From Bordetella genomosp. 10 (GTDB taxonomy: Bacteria > Pseudomonadota > Gammaproteobacteria > Burkholderiales > Burkholderiaceae_B): a DNA stretch of 64,000 bases. The notes below the pieces were generated by a model that worked only from the letters and a program-made list of their open reading frames with translations, did not search any database and was not told where the DNA came from. The position numbers and the translations under genes are program-made. Below are positions 44,409 through 53,320 of this stretch, one piece after another. The stretch spans positions 434,001 to 498,000 of the forward strand of contig NZ_NEVM01000005.1 in NCBI RefSeq assembly GCF_002261225.1, written 5' to 3'. How positions within the stretch are numbered: position 1 is the first letter of the stretch; every line of letters begins with the position of its first letter.

Positions 44409-44495
44409 GCTTGCTGCCATTCCCACGCCGCGCTCGTCCGCAAGGCCGGGCCACGAACCACGGGCCACGCCATTCCGTAGAGACGGAGATAGACA

Positions 44496-46130
44496 ATGAG
44501 AATTGCCGAACTCATCACGGCCACCCTGGCCAATTTCGGCGTGGAGCGAATTTTCAGCGTCCCGGGGGAAAGCTTTCTCGGGCTGCTGGACGCCCTGCAC
44601 GATGAGGCGCGAATCGATCTGGTCACCTGCCGCCACGAAGGGTCGGCGGGACTGGCCGCGGTAGCGGACGCCAAGCTGTCCGGTAAGACCGGCGTGGCCG
44701 CGGTCAGCCGCGGGCCCGGCCTGTTCAATGCGTCCATCGCCCTCCACGTAGCCGAGCAGGAAGCCATTCCGCTTATCCTTCTCGTCGGCCAGGTCGATCT
44801 TCCGAACCTGGACCGGGGCGCGGTGCAGGAAGTCGACACCCGGGTCTCGCTCAATTGGGTCATCAAGGGAAGCTACCGGATCGCGCATCCGGCCACCGCC
44901 GCCGAAGTGCTGCGCAAGGCGTTCGCGCTCGCAACCTCGGGGACGCCGGGCGCGGTCATAATCGAACTGCCCGAGGACGCGCTCGAATACGAGGCCGCCC
45001 AGGCGGCGCCCTTCCCCGCCGCCGTCGCCGCCGACACCCTCGCGGAACCGGCGATCGACACATTCGTCTCGCTGCTGGAAGGCTGCGAACGGCCCCTGCT
45101 GCTCGTCGGCGGACAGAACCGGTCGGACGACTTCCGGCATGCCCTGGCCCGATTCGCCGGCAAGTTCGGCCTGCCCGTGGTCGCGGCGAACAAGCAGCAG
45201 GACCAGTTCTCCAACCGCCATCCCAACTGGGCGGGACAACTGGGCTTTTTCCCTTCCCGCGAACATACCGCGCTGCTGGGCGAGGCGGACTTGATCGTCG
45301 CGCTGGGCACGCGGCTGGGGGACCTGTCCACGCTCGGTTTCAATTATCCGAGGCAGGCCCCTCCGCGCCAGAAACTCGTGCACGTTCATCCCGACGCAGC
45401 GGTCCTGGGCGCGCGATTCGAAACGGACCTGGCCGTGGCCGCCGATGCCGGCGCCTTCGTGCGCCGAATGCTGGACACCGCCTATACGCGGGCCCTGTCC
45501 TCCGGCTGGAGCAGCCAGATTTCGCACGCCCGCGAAACGCTGCATTATTGGCGAGGCGAATCCGCGCCCACGGCGGACGTGCTGGGGCACACGGTCCATG
45601 CGTGCTCCCGCTTTCTCTCTGACGATGGCATCGTCACCACGGATTCCGGCAATTTCGCGTCCTGGGTGCACCGGATCTACCGGCTGGAACCCACGAACCG
45701 CCTGCTGGGTTCGGCCTGCGGCGCGATGGGCTCCGGCGTGCCCGCCGCCCTGGCGGCGGCCTTGCGCTTTCCCGGCAGGCAAGTGACCGCCTTCTGTGGC
45801 GACGGCGGCTTTCTCATGAACGGGAACGAACTGGCCACCGCGGTCGAGCGCGATCTCGACATCAAGATCGTCGTCTCCAATAACCGGTCCTACGGCACGA
45901 TACGAACCCACCAGCAACGCGCCTACCCGGGACGCGTCAGCGGCACCGACCTGCATAACCCGGACTTCCGCGCCCTGGCCAACGCATTCGGCGCCCAAGG
46001 CCTGCTCGTGGCCCATGCCCACGAGGCCGCCGCCATCGTGGAACAAGCCTACCGGCACCGGGGCCCGGTGCTGATCGAAGTGAAGTGCGACCCCGACTAC
46101 ACCGTCGCCCGGTCCATCGAAGCGGGATAG
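44496..46130 (+). CDS. Thiamine diphosphate-dependent enzyme (acetolactate-synthase-like)
   Basis: A 544-residue enzyme. The N-terminal domain has the cofactor-activating Glu in VTCRHEGSAGLAAVADAKLSG. The ThDP/metal motif is FCGDGGFLMNGNELATAVERDLDIKIVVSNNRS. The central domain (about 185-320) looks like the NAD/FAD-like domain of the family. ALS proper has a regulatory partner, which is absent here, so sulfoacetaldehyde acetyltransferase, benzoylformate-like or oxo-acid decarboxylase activities are alternatives. The gene starts about 90 bp after acuI in the same direction. The substrate is not determined. Confidence 0.82.
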   Translation: MRIAELITATLANFGVERIFSVPGESFLGLLDALHDEARIDLVTCRHEGSAGLAAVADAKLSGKTGVAAVSRGPGLFNASIALHVAEQEAIPLILLVGQVDLPNLDRGAVQEVDTRVSLNWVIKGSYRIAHPATAAEVLRKAFALATSGTPGAVIIELPEDALEYEAAQAAPFPAAVAADTLAEPAIDTFVSLLEGCERPLLLVGGQNRSDDFRHALARFAGKFGLPVVAANKQQDQFSNRHPNWAGQLGFFPSREHTALLGEADLIVALGTRLGDLSTLGFNYPRQAPPRQKLVHVHPDAAVLGARFETDLAVAADAGAFVRRMLDTAYTRALSSGWSSQISHARETLHYWRGESAPTADVLGHTVHACSRFLSDDGIVTTDSGNFASWVHRIYRLEPTNRLLGSACGAMGSGVPAALAAALRFPGRQVTAFCGDGGFLMNGNELATAVERDLDIKIVVSNNRSYGTIRTHQQRAYPGRVSGTDLHNPDFRALANAFGAQGLLVAHAHEAAAIVEQAYRHRGPVLIEVKCDPDYTVARSIEAG

Positions 46131-46252
46131 CGCCGGCGCAATGCCGTCCGCATGGACCACTTAACCGGAATTTTCATAGACCAAATCCAACCTCTCCCCT
46201 GACGCAGCCCTTGCGTCCATGTTTACCCTTATGGACCATTTGAGTCTTATTA

Positions 46253-46265
46253 GACACATTGTGTC
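46253..46265. promoter_or_regulatory. Palindromic operator candidate before the amino-acid receptor gene
   Basis: GACAC-ATT-GTGTC is a perfect 13-bp palindrome 58 bp upstream of the TTG start at 46324, similar to ACACTTTGTGT at 42548. Confidence 0.5.
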
Positions 46266-46323
46266 CGTGGATGCCAATACCATCGAAGACAACGAACCGG
46301 CATCGATAACTCGGGAGACTCCA

Positions 46324-47340
46324 TTGGGAATTTCGAACATAGTCATCGGTTTGGGAATAAGCCTGGCGTGCCTGCAATGCGCGCATGCGGGCGCCTCTTT
46401 CGATGCCATAAAGAAACGCGGCTATGTCCAGTGCGGCGTAACCACGGATCTGCCTGGTTTTGCGTACACCGACAGCAAGAGCAATTGGCAAGGCATAGAC
46501 GTCGACACCTGCCGGTCCATTGCCGCGGCGGTCTTCGGCGACAAGAACAAGTCCAAGATCGTGCCGTTGACCACACAGGCTCGGTTCACGGCATTGCAGT
46601 CCGGCGAAGTCGATGTCCTGACGCGCAATACGACCCAGACCCTTACGCGCGACACTACGCTGGGACTGATCGGCGCGGGCGTGAACTACTACGATGCACA
46701 GGGGCTCATGGTCAAGAGCAGCCTGGGCGTAAAGAGCGCGAAAGAACTCAATGGCGCCACGATCTGCGTGTTGCCAGGGACCACGACAGAACTCAATCTG
46801 GCGGACTGGTTTCGCGGAAACGGCATCGACTTCAAACCGGTCGTACTGGATAAGTTCGACGAGGCGCTGCGTGCTTTCTCCGCCGGCCGATGCGATGCCG
46901 TCACCGCGGACAAGTCCATGCTGGCGGCCACGCGCACGGGCATGGGTGGGGAAACTGCGCTGACGATACTGCCGGAATCGCTCTCGAAAGAGCCTTTGGG
47001 ACCCATGGTCCGGCAAGGCGATGAACAATGGTTCAACATCGTCCGATGGGTATTGAATGCGTTGCTCGAAACCGAGGAATACGGCATCACCCAGGCCAAC
47101 GTCGACGAAATGACCAAGAGCGCCAATCCGAATGTGCAACGCATCCTGGGCGTGACGCCGGGAATGGGAAAAAACCTCGGTATCGATGACAAATGGGCAT
47201 ACAACATCGTCAAGCAGCTAGGCAACTATGGCGAAATATACGAGCGAACGCTCGGTGCCCGGAGCGCATTGAAACTGGACCGTGGGATAAACGCCCTATA
47301 CACCCATGGTGGCGTCATGTACGGCTGGCCGGTGCGCTGA
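46324..47340 (+). CDS. Periplasmic L-amino acid receptor (AapJ/BztA-like)
   Basis: A 338-residue binding protein. VQCGVTTDLPGFAYTDSKSNWQGIDVDTCRSIAAAVFGD is the AapJ-type opening of the mature domain. TTG 46324 was chosen: it has GGGAG upstream and gives the signal MGISNIVIGLGISLACLQCAHA. No aapQ, aapM or aapP membrane/ATPase genes follow, so it is an orphan receptor. It is adjacent to the PLP lyase and 2-oxoacid dehydrogenase genes, hinting that it captures the amino acid they degrade. Base use is less GC-rich than its neighbours. Confidence 0.85.
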   Translation: MGISNIVIGLGISLACLQCAHAGASFDAIKKRGYVQCGVTTDLPGFAYTDSKSNWQGIDVDTCRSIAAAVFGDKNKSKIVPLTTQARFTALQSGEVDVLTRNTTQTLTRDTTLGLIGAGVNYYDAQGLMVKSSLGVKSAKELNGATICVLPGTTTELNLADWFRGNGIDFKPVVLDKFDEALRAFSAGRCDAVTADKSMLAATRTGMGGETALTILPESLSKEPLGPMVRQGDEQWFNIVRWVLNALLETEEYGITQANVDEMTKSANPNVQRILGVTPGMGKNLGIDDKWAYNIVKQLGNYGEIYERTLGARSALKLDRGINALYTHGGVMYGWPVR

Positions 47341-47396
47341 TGCCGGCGCCAAGACGGTATTGAGGCGAGTCCGCCCGACTCCGAAAAAGGAACACC

Positions 47397-48593
47397 ATGA
47401 AAGGCAAGCAGAATTCCGGCGTCCGCTTCGCGACGAAAGCCATCCATTACGGTTATGACCCGATAGCACACCAAGGCGCCGTGTCGCCTCCGATCTTCAT
47501 GACTTCCACTTATGCCTTCGAATCCAGCGCCGAATTCCAGGCGGTGTTTTCCGGCGAAAGCGAGCGCTGTGTGTATGGCCGGCAGCAAAACCGGACCCAG
47601 CAGCTCCTGGAACGGCGCCTGGCCGCGCTCGAAGGCGGCGAAGACGCGATCGTGACGGCATCCGGCATGGGCGCCATTGCGTCCACCTTGCTGACGCTGT
47701 TGAAAGCCGGCGACGAGATCGTGGTCCACCACACGATCTACAACACCGCCGGCGCCCTGATGGACGAAGGCCTGCCGAAGTTCGGCATCAAGGTGGTTCG
47801 CGCCGACCTGAGCACCGAAGCCGGCACGCGCGCGGCGATCGGCCCGAATACCAGGATCGTCTACTTCGAAACGCCGATCAACCCGTCCTGCGAGGTGCTC
47901 GACATCGCCCGCCTGTCCTCGGCGGCGCGCCAGGTCGGCGCAAGGGTGATCGTCGACTCGACCTTCGCCTCGCCCGCGTTGCAGCGCCCGCTGGAACACG
48001 GCGCGGACCTGGTGGTCCATTCGCTGACCAAGTATCTCAACGGCCATGGGGACGTCCTGGGCGGCGCGATCATCGGCGACGCCGCCACCATGGATGCCAT
48101 ACGCGCTTCCGGGACCAAGTTCCTGACCGGCGCGACGCCGTCTCCCATGTCGTGTTTTCTCATACTGCGCGGCCTCAAGACCCTGGCGATAAGAATGGAG
48201 CGGCACAGCCGGAATGCGCTGGCCATCGCCGATTGGCTGCATTCGCACCCGGCCATCTCCAAGGTGACCTACCCCTGGCTTGCCTCGTTTGGCGGCCACG
48301 ACATCGCGCGCCGGCAAATGTCGGCGGGCAGCGGGATGATTTCCTTCGAACTCAAGGCCGGTTTCGACGGTGTCGCGCCGATGATGGACAGACTGAAGGT
48401 GATCTCGCGCGGCATCAGCCTGGGCGACACCGACTCGTTGATCTACCACACCGCGGGAATGATACGGGCCAGGCAGGCAATCAACCCGGATCTGAAACTC
48501 AGCCCAGGAGTCACGCCGGAACTGGTGCGACTCTCCGTGGGCCTGGAAGACAGCGACGACCTGATCGAAGACCTGGGACAGGCATTGGCCTGA
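47397..48593 (+). CDS. Cys/Met-metabolism PLP enzyme (gamma-lyase family)
   Basis: 398 residues, related to methionine gamma-lyase and cystathionine gamma-synthase/lyase. The PLP lysine is in VVHSLTKYLNGHGDVLGG, and TASGMGAIASTLLTLL and DLVVHSLTKY match the family. Two sites depart from methionine gamma-lyase: the diagnostic Cys after Tyr-Gly is replaced in IYNTAGAL, and the usual S-R-x-x-N-P-T reads GRQQNRT. Substrate could be methionine, homocysteine or another sulfur amino acid. Its downstream neighbour is MdeB/AceE-like, as in the mdeA-mdeB pair of pseudomonads. ATG 47397 follows AAGGAACACC. Confidence 0.84.
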   Translation: MKGKQNSGVRFATKAIHYGYDPIAHQGAVSPPIFMTSTYAFESSAEFQAVFSGESERCVYGRQQNRTQQLLERRLAALEGGEDAIVTASGMGAIASTLLTLLKAGDEIVVHHTIYNTAGALMDEGLPKFGIKVVRADLSTEAGTRAAIGPNTRIVYFETPINPSCEVLDIARLSSAARQVGARVIVDSTFASPALQRPLEHGADLVVHSLTKYLNGHGDVLGGAIIGDAATMDAIRASGTKFLTGATPSPMSCFLILRGLKTLAIRMERHSRNALAIADWLHSHPAISKVTYPWLASFGGHDIARRQMSAGSGMISFELKAGFDGVAPMMDRLKVISRGISLGDTDSLIYHTAGMIRARQAINPDLKLSPGVTPELVRLSVGLEDSDDLIEDLGQALA

Positions 48594-48663
48594 CACGTCC
48601 CCGGCCATGTTATTTCTAGAGCCTGCCGGCCGCGTCGGCCGATGGCATCGGACGGAGACAGGA

Positions 48664-51282
48664 ATGGACGCTTATATCGATCCGGATCCGCAGGAGACGG
48701 AAGAGTGGCAGGAGGCATTCGCCGCCATGGTCCGCACACATGGCGACGATCGCGGGGCGCGCATGCTGGCGCGCCTGCGCGCGCAGCTCGCGGACCCGGC
48801 GCGTGCCGGCGCGCGGGAAACGCCGCCCGCGCCCGGCCAGGGCGGCTATGTGAACTCCATCCCGCTTTCCCAGGAAGCGCCCTTCCCCGGCGACCTGGAG
48901 ATCGAGGAAAGGCTGGCCTCCCTTATGCGCTGGAACGCGCTGGCCATGGTCGTGAAGGCCAACAAGGCCTACGGGGAATTGGGCGGCCACATCGCCAGCT
49001 ATGCCAGCGCCGCCGATCTTTTCGAAGTGGGTTTCAACCACTTCTTCCACGCCCGGCGCGACATGGCGCCGCAAAACCGCGGCGACCTGGTTTTCTTCCA
49101 ACCGCACAGCGCCCCCGGCATCTATGCGCGCGCCTATATGGAAAACCGGCTGACGGAACGCGACCTGACCTATTTCCGCAGGGAAATTGCCGCGCGGGAA
49201 GCCGGCGCGCAAGGGCTTTCCAGCTATCCGCATCCCTACCTGATGCCGGAATTCTGGCAGTTCCCCACCGGGTCCATGGGGATCGGTCCCATCAATTCCA
49301 TCTACCAGGCCCGCTTCATGCACTACCTCACCGACCGCGGCATACTCGATTGCAGCGGCCGGCGCGTCTGGGGAGTGTTCGGCGACGGAGAGATGGACGA
49401 GCCCGAAAGCATGGCGGCGCTCACGCTCGCCGCCCGCGAGAACCTGGACAACCTCACCTGGGTGGTGAATTGCAACCTGCAACGCCTGGACGGGCCGGTG
49501 CGGGGAAATGGCAAGATCATCGACGAACTCGAGAGGCTGTTTTCCGGGGCGGGATGGAATGTGATCAAGCTGCTCTGGGGCAGCGACTGGGATCCGCTGT
49601 TCGAACGGGACGCCGACGGCAGCCTGAAGGCGGCGCTGGCGGCCACGGTCGACGGCCAGATGCAGACCTTCGCGGCAAAGGACGCCGCCTACAACCGCGA
49701 GAATTTCTTCGGCCAATCGCCGGAACTCTCCGCGCTCATCGCGTCCCTTTCCGACGAGCAGATCGATCTCCTGACACGCGGCGGCCACGACATCAGGAAA
49801 ATCTACGCGGCATACCACGCCGCGGTTCGCAAGACGGGCGCGCCGACGGTGATCCTGGCGCACACCAAGAAGGGCTTCGGCATGGGCCCAGCCGTCCAGG
49901 GGAAAATGACCACCCACTCCAACAAGAAACTGGAGCCCGAGGACCTGCTCTCCTTCCGCGACCGCTTCAAGCTGCCGCTTTCGGACGACATGGTCAGGAA
50001 CGCCGACTTCTACAAGCCCGGCGTCTCGTCGCCGGAGATGCAATATCTCCGCGACCGGCGCCAGGCCCTCGGCGGCTCCCTGCCCGCCCGGCACACGGCC
50101 TGCGCGCCCGTTCCGGCGCCGGATCGCGCTTCCTGGAGCGGTTTCGCGACGCACCCCGACGGCAAGGAAATGAGCACGACCATGGCCTTCGTCCGCATGC
50201 TCGGCAACCTGCTCAAGGACAAGTCGCTGGGCCCGCGCATCGTGCCCATCGTGGCCGACGAGGCCCGCACGTTCGGCATGGCGAATCTCTTCAAGCAGGT
50301 AGGCATTTATTCCAGCCGGGGCCAACGCTACGAGCCGGAGGACATCGGCTCCCTGCTGTCCTATCGCGAGGCCACCGACGGGCAGATCCTGGAGGAAGGC
50401 ATCAGCGAGGCCGGCGCGATATCGAGCTGGACCGCCGCGGCCACCAGCTACAGCACGCACGGCGAGGCGATGCTGCCGTTCTATATCTATTATTCGATGT
50501 TCGGCTTCCAGCGCATCGGCGACCTCATCTGGGCGGCGGCCGACCAGCGGCCGCGCGGCTTCCTGATCGGCGCGACGTCGGGCCGCACCACCCTGGGCGG
50601 CGAAGGCCTGCAACATCAGGATGGAACCAGCCATCTCTGGGCCGCCACGATTCCCAATTGCCGCGCCTACGATCCCGCGCATGCCGGCGAGCTTGCCGTC
50701 ATCATCGACGAGGGAATGCGGGAAATGATGGAAGTGCAGCGCGACGTTTTCTACTACGTCACCGTCATGAACGAAAACTATGCGCAGCCCAATCTGGACG
50801 ACGGGAACAGCGCCGACATCGTGAAGGGAGGCTATCTCTACCGAACGCTGGAAGGAAGCGCCGGCAAACCCGCCGTCACCCTGCTGGGTTCGGGCGCGAT
50901 CTTCCGTGAGGTGCAGCGCGCCGGCGAAGACCTCAACCGCGAGGGATACACCGTCCATCTCTACAGCATCACCAGTTGGAGCGAGCTGGACCGCGAAGCC
51001 AGGATGTGCGAGGCCGATGACGCGGGACACGCCGGCGCCGACGCGGCGGCGGTGCCTCACCTGCGCCGTATCCTGGCCATGAGCGGCGGGCCCATCGTCG
51101 CGGCGTCGGACTATGTCCGCCTGGTCCCGGAATCGATCCGCGCGCATATCCCGGCCGGACGGCCGTACCGGACGCTGGGCACCGACGGTTTCGGCCGCAG
51201 CGACACCCGCGGCGCGCTGCGCCGCTATTTCGGCGTGGATGCGGCCAGCATCGCGGAGACGGCGCGGCGCGCCTTGCGTTGA
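48664..51282 (+). CDS. Homodimeric 2-oxoacid dehydrogenase E1 (AceE/MdeB-like)
   Basis: 872 residues. The ThDP motif is GVFGDGEMDEPESMAALTLA, and the N-terminal core NPIPLSQEAPFPGDLEIEERL-type and the later GATSGRTTLGGEGLQHQDGTSHL are characteristic of the AceE family. It would decarboxylate pyruvate or 2-oxobutyrate for an E2 partner not in this window. The position right after a gamma-lyase suggests 2-oxobutyrate, as reported for MdeB. No ligand for E2 recognition can be judged here. ATG 48664 follows CGGAGACAGGA. Convergent with the DsbA-like gene. Confidence 0.9.
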   Translation: MDAYIDPDPQETEEWQEAFAAMVRTHGDDRGARMLARLRAQLADPARAGARETPPAPGQGGYVNSIPLSQEAPFPGDLEIEERLASLMRWNALAMVVKANKAYGELGGHIASYASAADLFEVGFNHFFHARRDMAPQNRGDLVFFQPHSAPGIYARAYMENRLTERDLTYFRREIAAREAGAQGLSSYPHPYLMPEFWQFPTGSMGIGPINSIYQARFMHYLTDRGILDCSGRRVWGVFGDGEMDEPESMAALTLAARENLDNLTWVVNCNLQRLDGPVRGNGKIIDELERLFSGAGWNVIKLLWGSDWDPLFERDADGSLKAALAATVDGQMQTFAAKDAAYNRENFFGQSPELSALIASLSDEQIDLLTRGGHDIRKIYAAYHAAVRKTGAPTVILAHTKKGFGMGPAVQGKMTTHSNKKLEPEDLLSFRDRFKLPLSDDMVRNADFYKPGVSSPEMQYLRDRRQALGGSLPARHTACAPVPAPDRASWSGFATHPDGKEMSTTMAFVRMLGNLLKDKSLGPRIVPIVADEARTFGMANLFKQVGIYSSRGQRYEPEDIGSLLSYREATDGQILEEGISEAGAISSWTAAATSYSTHGEAMLPFYIYYSMFGFQRIGDLIWAAADQRPRGFLIGATSGRTTLGGEGLQHQDGTSHLWAATIPNCRAYDPAHAGELAVIIDEGMREMMEVQRDVFYYVTVMNENYAQPNLDDGNSADIVKGGYLYRTLEGSAGKPAVTLLGSGAIFREVQRAGEDLNREGYTVHLYSITSWSELDREARMCEADDAGHAGADAAAVPHLRRILAMSGGPIVAASDYVRLVPESIRAHIPAGRPYRTLGTDGFGRSDTRGALRRYFGVDAASIAETARRALR

Positions 51283-51291
51283 CGGACAGGC

Positions 51292-51318
51292 CCCGCCGCG
51301 ACGCCGCGCCGCGGCGGG
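51292..51318. terminator. Hairpin between convergent E1 and DsbA-like genes
   Basis: CCCGCCGCG pairs with CGCGGCGGG across a 9-nt loop in the 46-bp convergent gap. No T-run on either side, so a bidirectional terminator is only probable. Confidence 0.4.
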
Positions 51319-51328
51319 ACCGCCCGGA

Positions 51329-51940
51329 TCACGCCGCCGGGGAAGCCAGGCGTATCGCCTTCTCCAGCAGGTCGAGGCGATCCTGCCCCCAGAAAACCTC
51401 GCCCTCGAACACATAACTGGGCGAGCCGAATACGCCCGCCGCGACCGCGGCATCCGTATTGCGCCGGTAAATGGCTTCGATGTCGGCCTGGGCGGCACGC
51501 TGGAACAGGGCCTCGGCATCGTAGCCGGCGCGGCGCAGGATATCCCGCAACACTTCCGGATCGGAGATATCCCTTTCCTCGCACCATTCCGCCTCCAGGA
51601 TCCTGGTGTACAGCGGCGTGATCGGCGCGGGCTCCCGCAGCGCGGCAATGACCAGGCGCGAGGCCAGGTCGGCATCGGGGCACATGTACCGGGGCGCGGG
51701 ATTCACGTGCATCCCCAATTCCCGGCACCACCGCTTCAATTCGGCGACGCGATAGGCCTGGCGCTCGGGCGATCGCTGGCCGAGCAGCACGCCGCCGGTC
51801 CGGCGATACACGTCGGGCAAGTCCACGGGAAGGTAGTTGACCTTGACGCCCAGCCGGTCGGCCAAGGCGTCCAGCCGATGCGCGCCCAGGTAGGCCCAAT
51901 CCGAATTGAGCCAGAAATAGTAGTCAATGGATTTTTGCAT
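51329..51940 (-). CDS. DsbA-family, HCCA-isomerase-like protein
   Basis: 203 residues. SIDYYFWLNSDWAYLGAHRLDAL matches 2-hydroxychromene-2-carboxylate isomerase (kappa-class glutathione transferase fold), and AAGVFGSPSYVFEGEVFWGQDRLDLLEKAIR the cis-Pro motif end. There is no CxxC redox motif, so it is not a disulfide oxidase; glutathione-dependent isomerisation is likely. The ATG at 51940 overlaps the MFS gene end by 17 bp, implying coupling. Aromatic or other ring-compound catabolism is possible. Confidence 0.8.
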   Translation of the reverse strand: MQKSIDYYFWLNSDWAYLGAHRLDALADRLGVKVNYLPVDLPDVYRRTGGVLLGQRSPERQAYRVAELKRWCRELGMHVNPAPRYMCPDADLASRLVIAALREPAPITPLYTRILEAEWCEERDISDPEVLRDILRRAGYDAEALFQRAAQADIEAIYRRNTDAAVAAGVFGSPSYVFEGEVFWGQDRLDLLEKAIRLASPAA

Positions 51941-53291
51941 GGCCCATTCCCCTGGTGTCGCTGGTGTCGTGTCCGGAACGTTCGGCGCCGAAGCGCTCCG
52001 GCCCGTGCATGAAGAAGGCGCTGACGACGGCGATGAAACCGAGGATGCCGAGATACCAGACGATGTAGTGCGTGTGGCCTTTACCATAGGCGAGCAGCGA
52101 GGTGGCGATCAAGGGCGCCAGGCCGCCGCCTATCGCGCCGGACACCTGGACGGCGAGCGATATGCCGCTATAGCGCACCGCCGAGGGAAACTGGGCCGAA
52201 AACAGGCTGCCCTCGGGGCCGTACAGGCAACCGTAGATAAGGCCGATGGCGATGATCATCGCCCAATTGACCGAGGCCGGGTCGCGCGTCTGCAGCAGGC
52301 CGAAAAACGGCGACGCGAACAATATGACGCCCAGCGCCCCGATAATGAAAACGACGCGGTAGCCTATCCTGTCGCCCAATATGCCGAACAAGGGCATGGT
52401 GAACAGCGCGACCGCGGCGCCCCATATGGTCGCGTCCAGCATCGTGCCGCGCGCCACGCCCAACGTGCCCGTGGCATACGCCAGCGCGAACGTGGCGACG
52501 GTATAGAACCAGGTGACCTCGGCCAGGCGCCCGCCCACCACGGCCAGCACCTCCCGGGGATACTTCCTGAGCACGACCTTGGCCGGCACGTCCACCTTCT
52601 CCCCCTGGCTTTCCATTTTCTCGAAATCGGGCGACTCGGCGACCCGGATGCGGATGAACCAGCCCACCAGCAGCAGCACCACGCTGGCCAGGAAAGGGAT
52701 GCGCCAGCCCCACGCCAGCATCTCGCTCTCGGGGAGTTTCGCGACGGCGCCCATCGCCAACGACGACAGGATCAGCCCCGGCGCGACGCCGACCTGCGGT
52801 AGGCTGCCGAAAAAGCCCTTCTTGCCCTCGGGCGCGTGCTCCACCGCCATCAATACGGCGCCGCCCCATTCCCCGCCCACGGCGATGCCCTGGAGCAGCC
52901 GCATCAACACCAGCAGGACGGCGGCCCAATAACCGATGCTGTCGTATGAGGGAATCAGGCCGATGAGTATCGTGGGTATTCCCATCATGAACAGGGTGAT
53001 CAGCAGCATGGACTTGCGCCCCACCCGGTCGCCGAAGTGCCCGAAGATGATGCCGCCCAACGGGCGCGCGAAGAAGCCCACCGAATACGTGGCGAACGAC
53101 GCCAGCGTGCCCGTCACCGGGTCGAACGAAGGAAAGAATATCTTGTTGAAGATAAGGGCCGCCGCCGTGCCGTACAGGAAGTAGTCGTACCATTCGATGG
53201 TCGTGCCCATGAAGCTGGCGATGCCGGCGGTGATATGCTGGCGCGCAGGCTTGGGCCCACCCGGCGCCGCGTTGCTGTCCGTGTGTTTCAT
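51924..53291 (-). CDS. MFS transporter, MHS family
   Basis: A 455-residue, 12-segment inner-membrane symporter. SFMGTTIEWYDYFLYGTAAALIFNKIFFP and FGHFGDRVGRKSMLLIT are typical of the metabolite:H+ symporter family (citrate/ketoglutarate/shikimate-like). ATG 53291 follows AAGGGGAAATC. The gene is 29 bp downstream of the class II aldolase gene and probably imports its or the isomerase's substrate. An upstream in-frame extension of 120 codons lacks any ribosome site or conservation. Confidence 0.88.
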   Translation of the reverse strand: MKHTDSNAAPGGPKPARQHITAGIASFMGTTIEWYDYFLYGTAAALIFNKIFFPSFDPVTGTLASFATYSVGFFARPLGGIIFGHFGDRVGRKSMLLITLFMMGIPTILIGLIPSYDSIGYWAAVLLVLMRLLQGIAVGGEWGGAVLMAVEHAPEGKKGFFGSLPQVGVAPGLILSSLAMGAVAKLPESEMLAWGWRIPFLASVVLLLVGWFIRIRVAESPDFEKMESQGEKVDVPAKVVLRKYPREVLAVVGGRLAEVTWFYTVATFALAYATGTLGVARGTMLDATIWGAAVALFTMPLFGILGDRIGYRVVFIIGALGVILFASPFFGLLQTRDPASVNWAMIIAIGLIYGCLYGPEGSLFSAQFPSAVRYSGISLAVQVSGAIGGGLAPLIATSLLAYGKGHTHYIVWYLGILGFIAVVSAFFMHGPERFGAERSGHDTSDTRGMGHAKIH

Positions 53292-53320
53292 GATTTCCCC
53301 TTGGTCGTTTGGTTCAGTGG

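Noticed and set aside
43368..46160. 930-codon minus-strand frame opposite acuI and the ThDP enzyme
   Set aside because: Runs across two well-supported plus-strand genes; composition typical of a shadow frame.
48616..51675. 1019-codon open frame on the minus strand opposite the E1 gene
   Set aside because: Mirror of the GC-rich E1 gene; Arg/Gly/His-rich with no family features, while the plus strand encodes a complete AceE-like enzyme.
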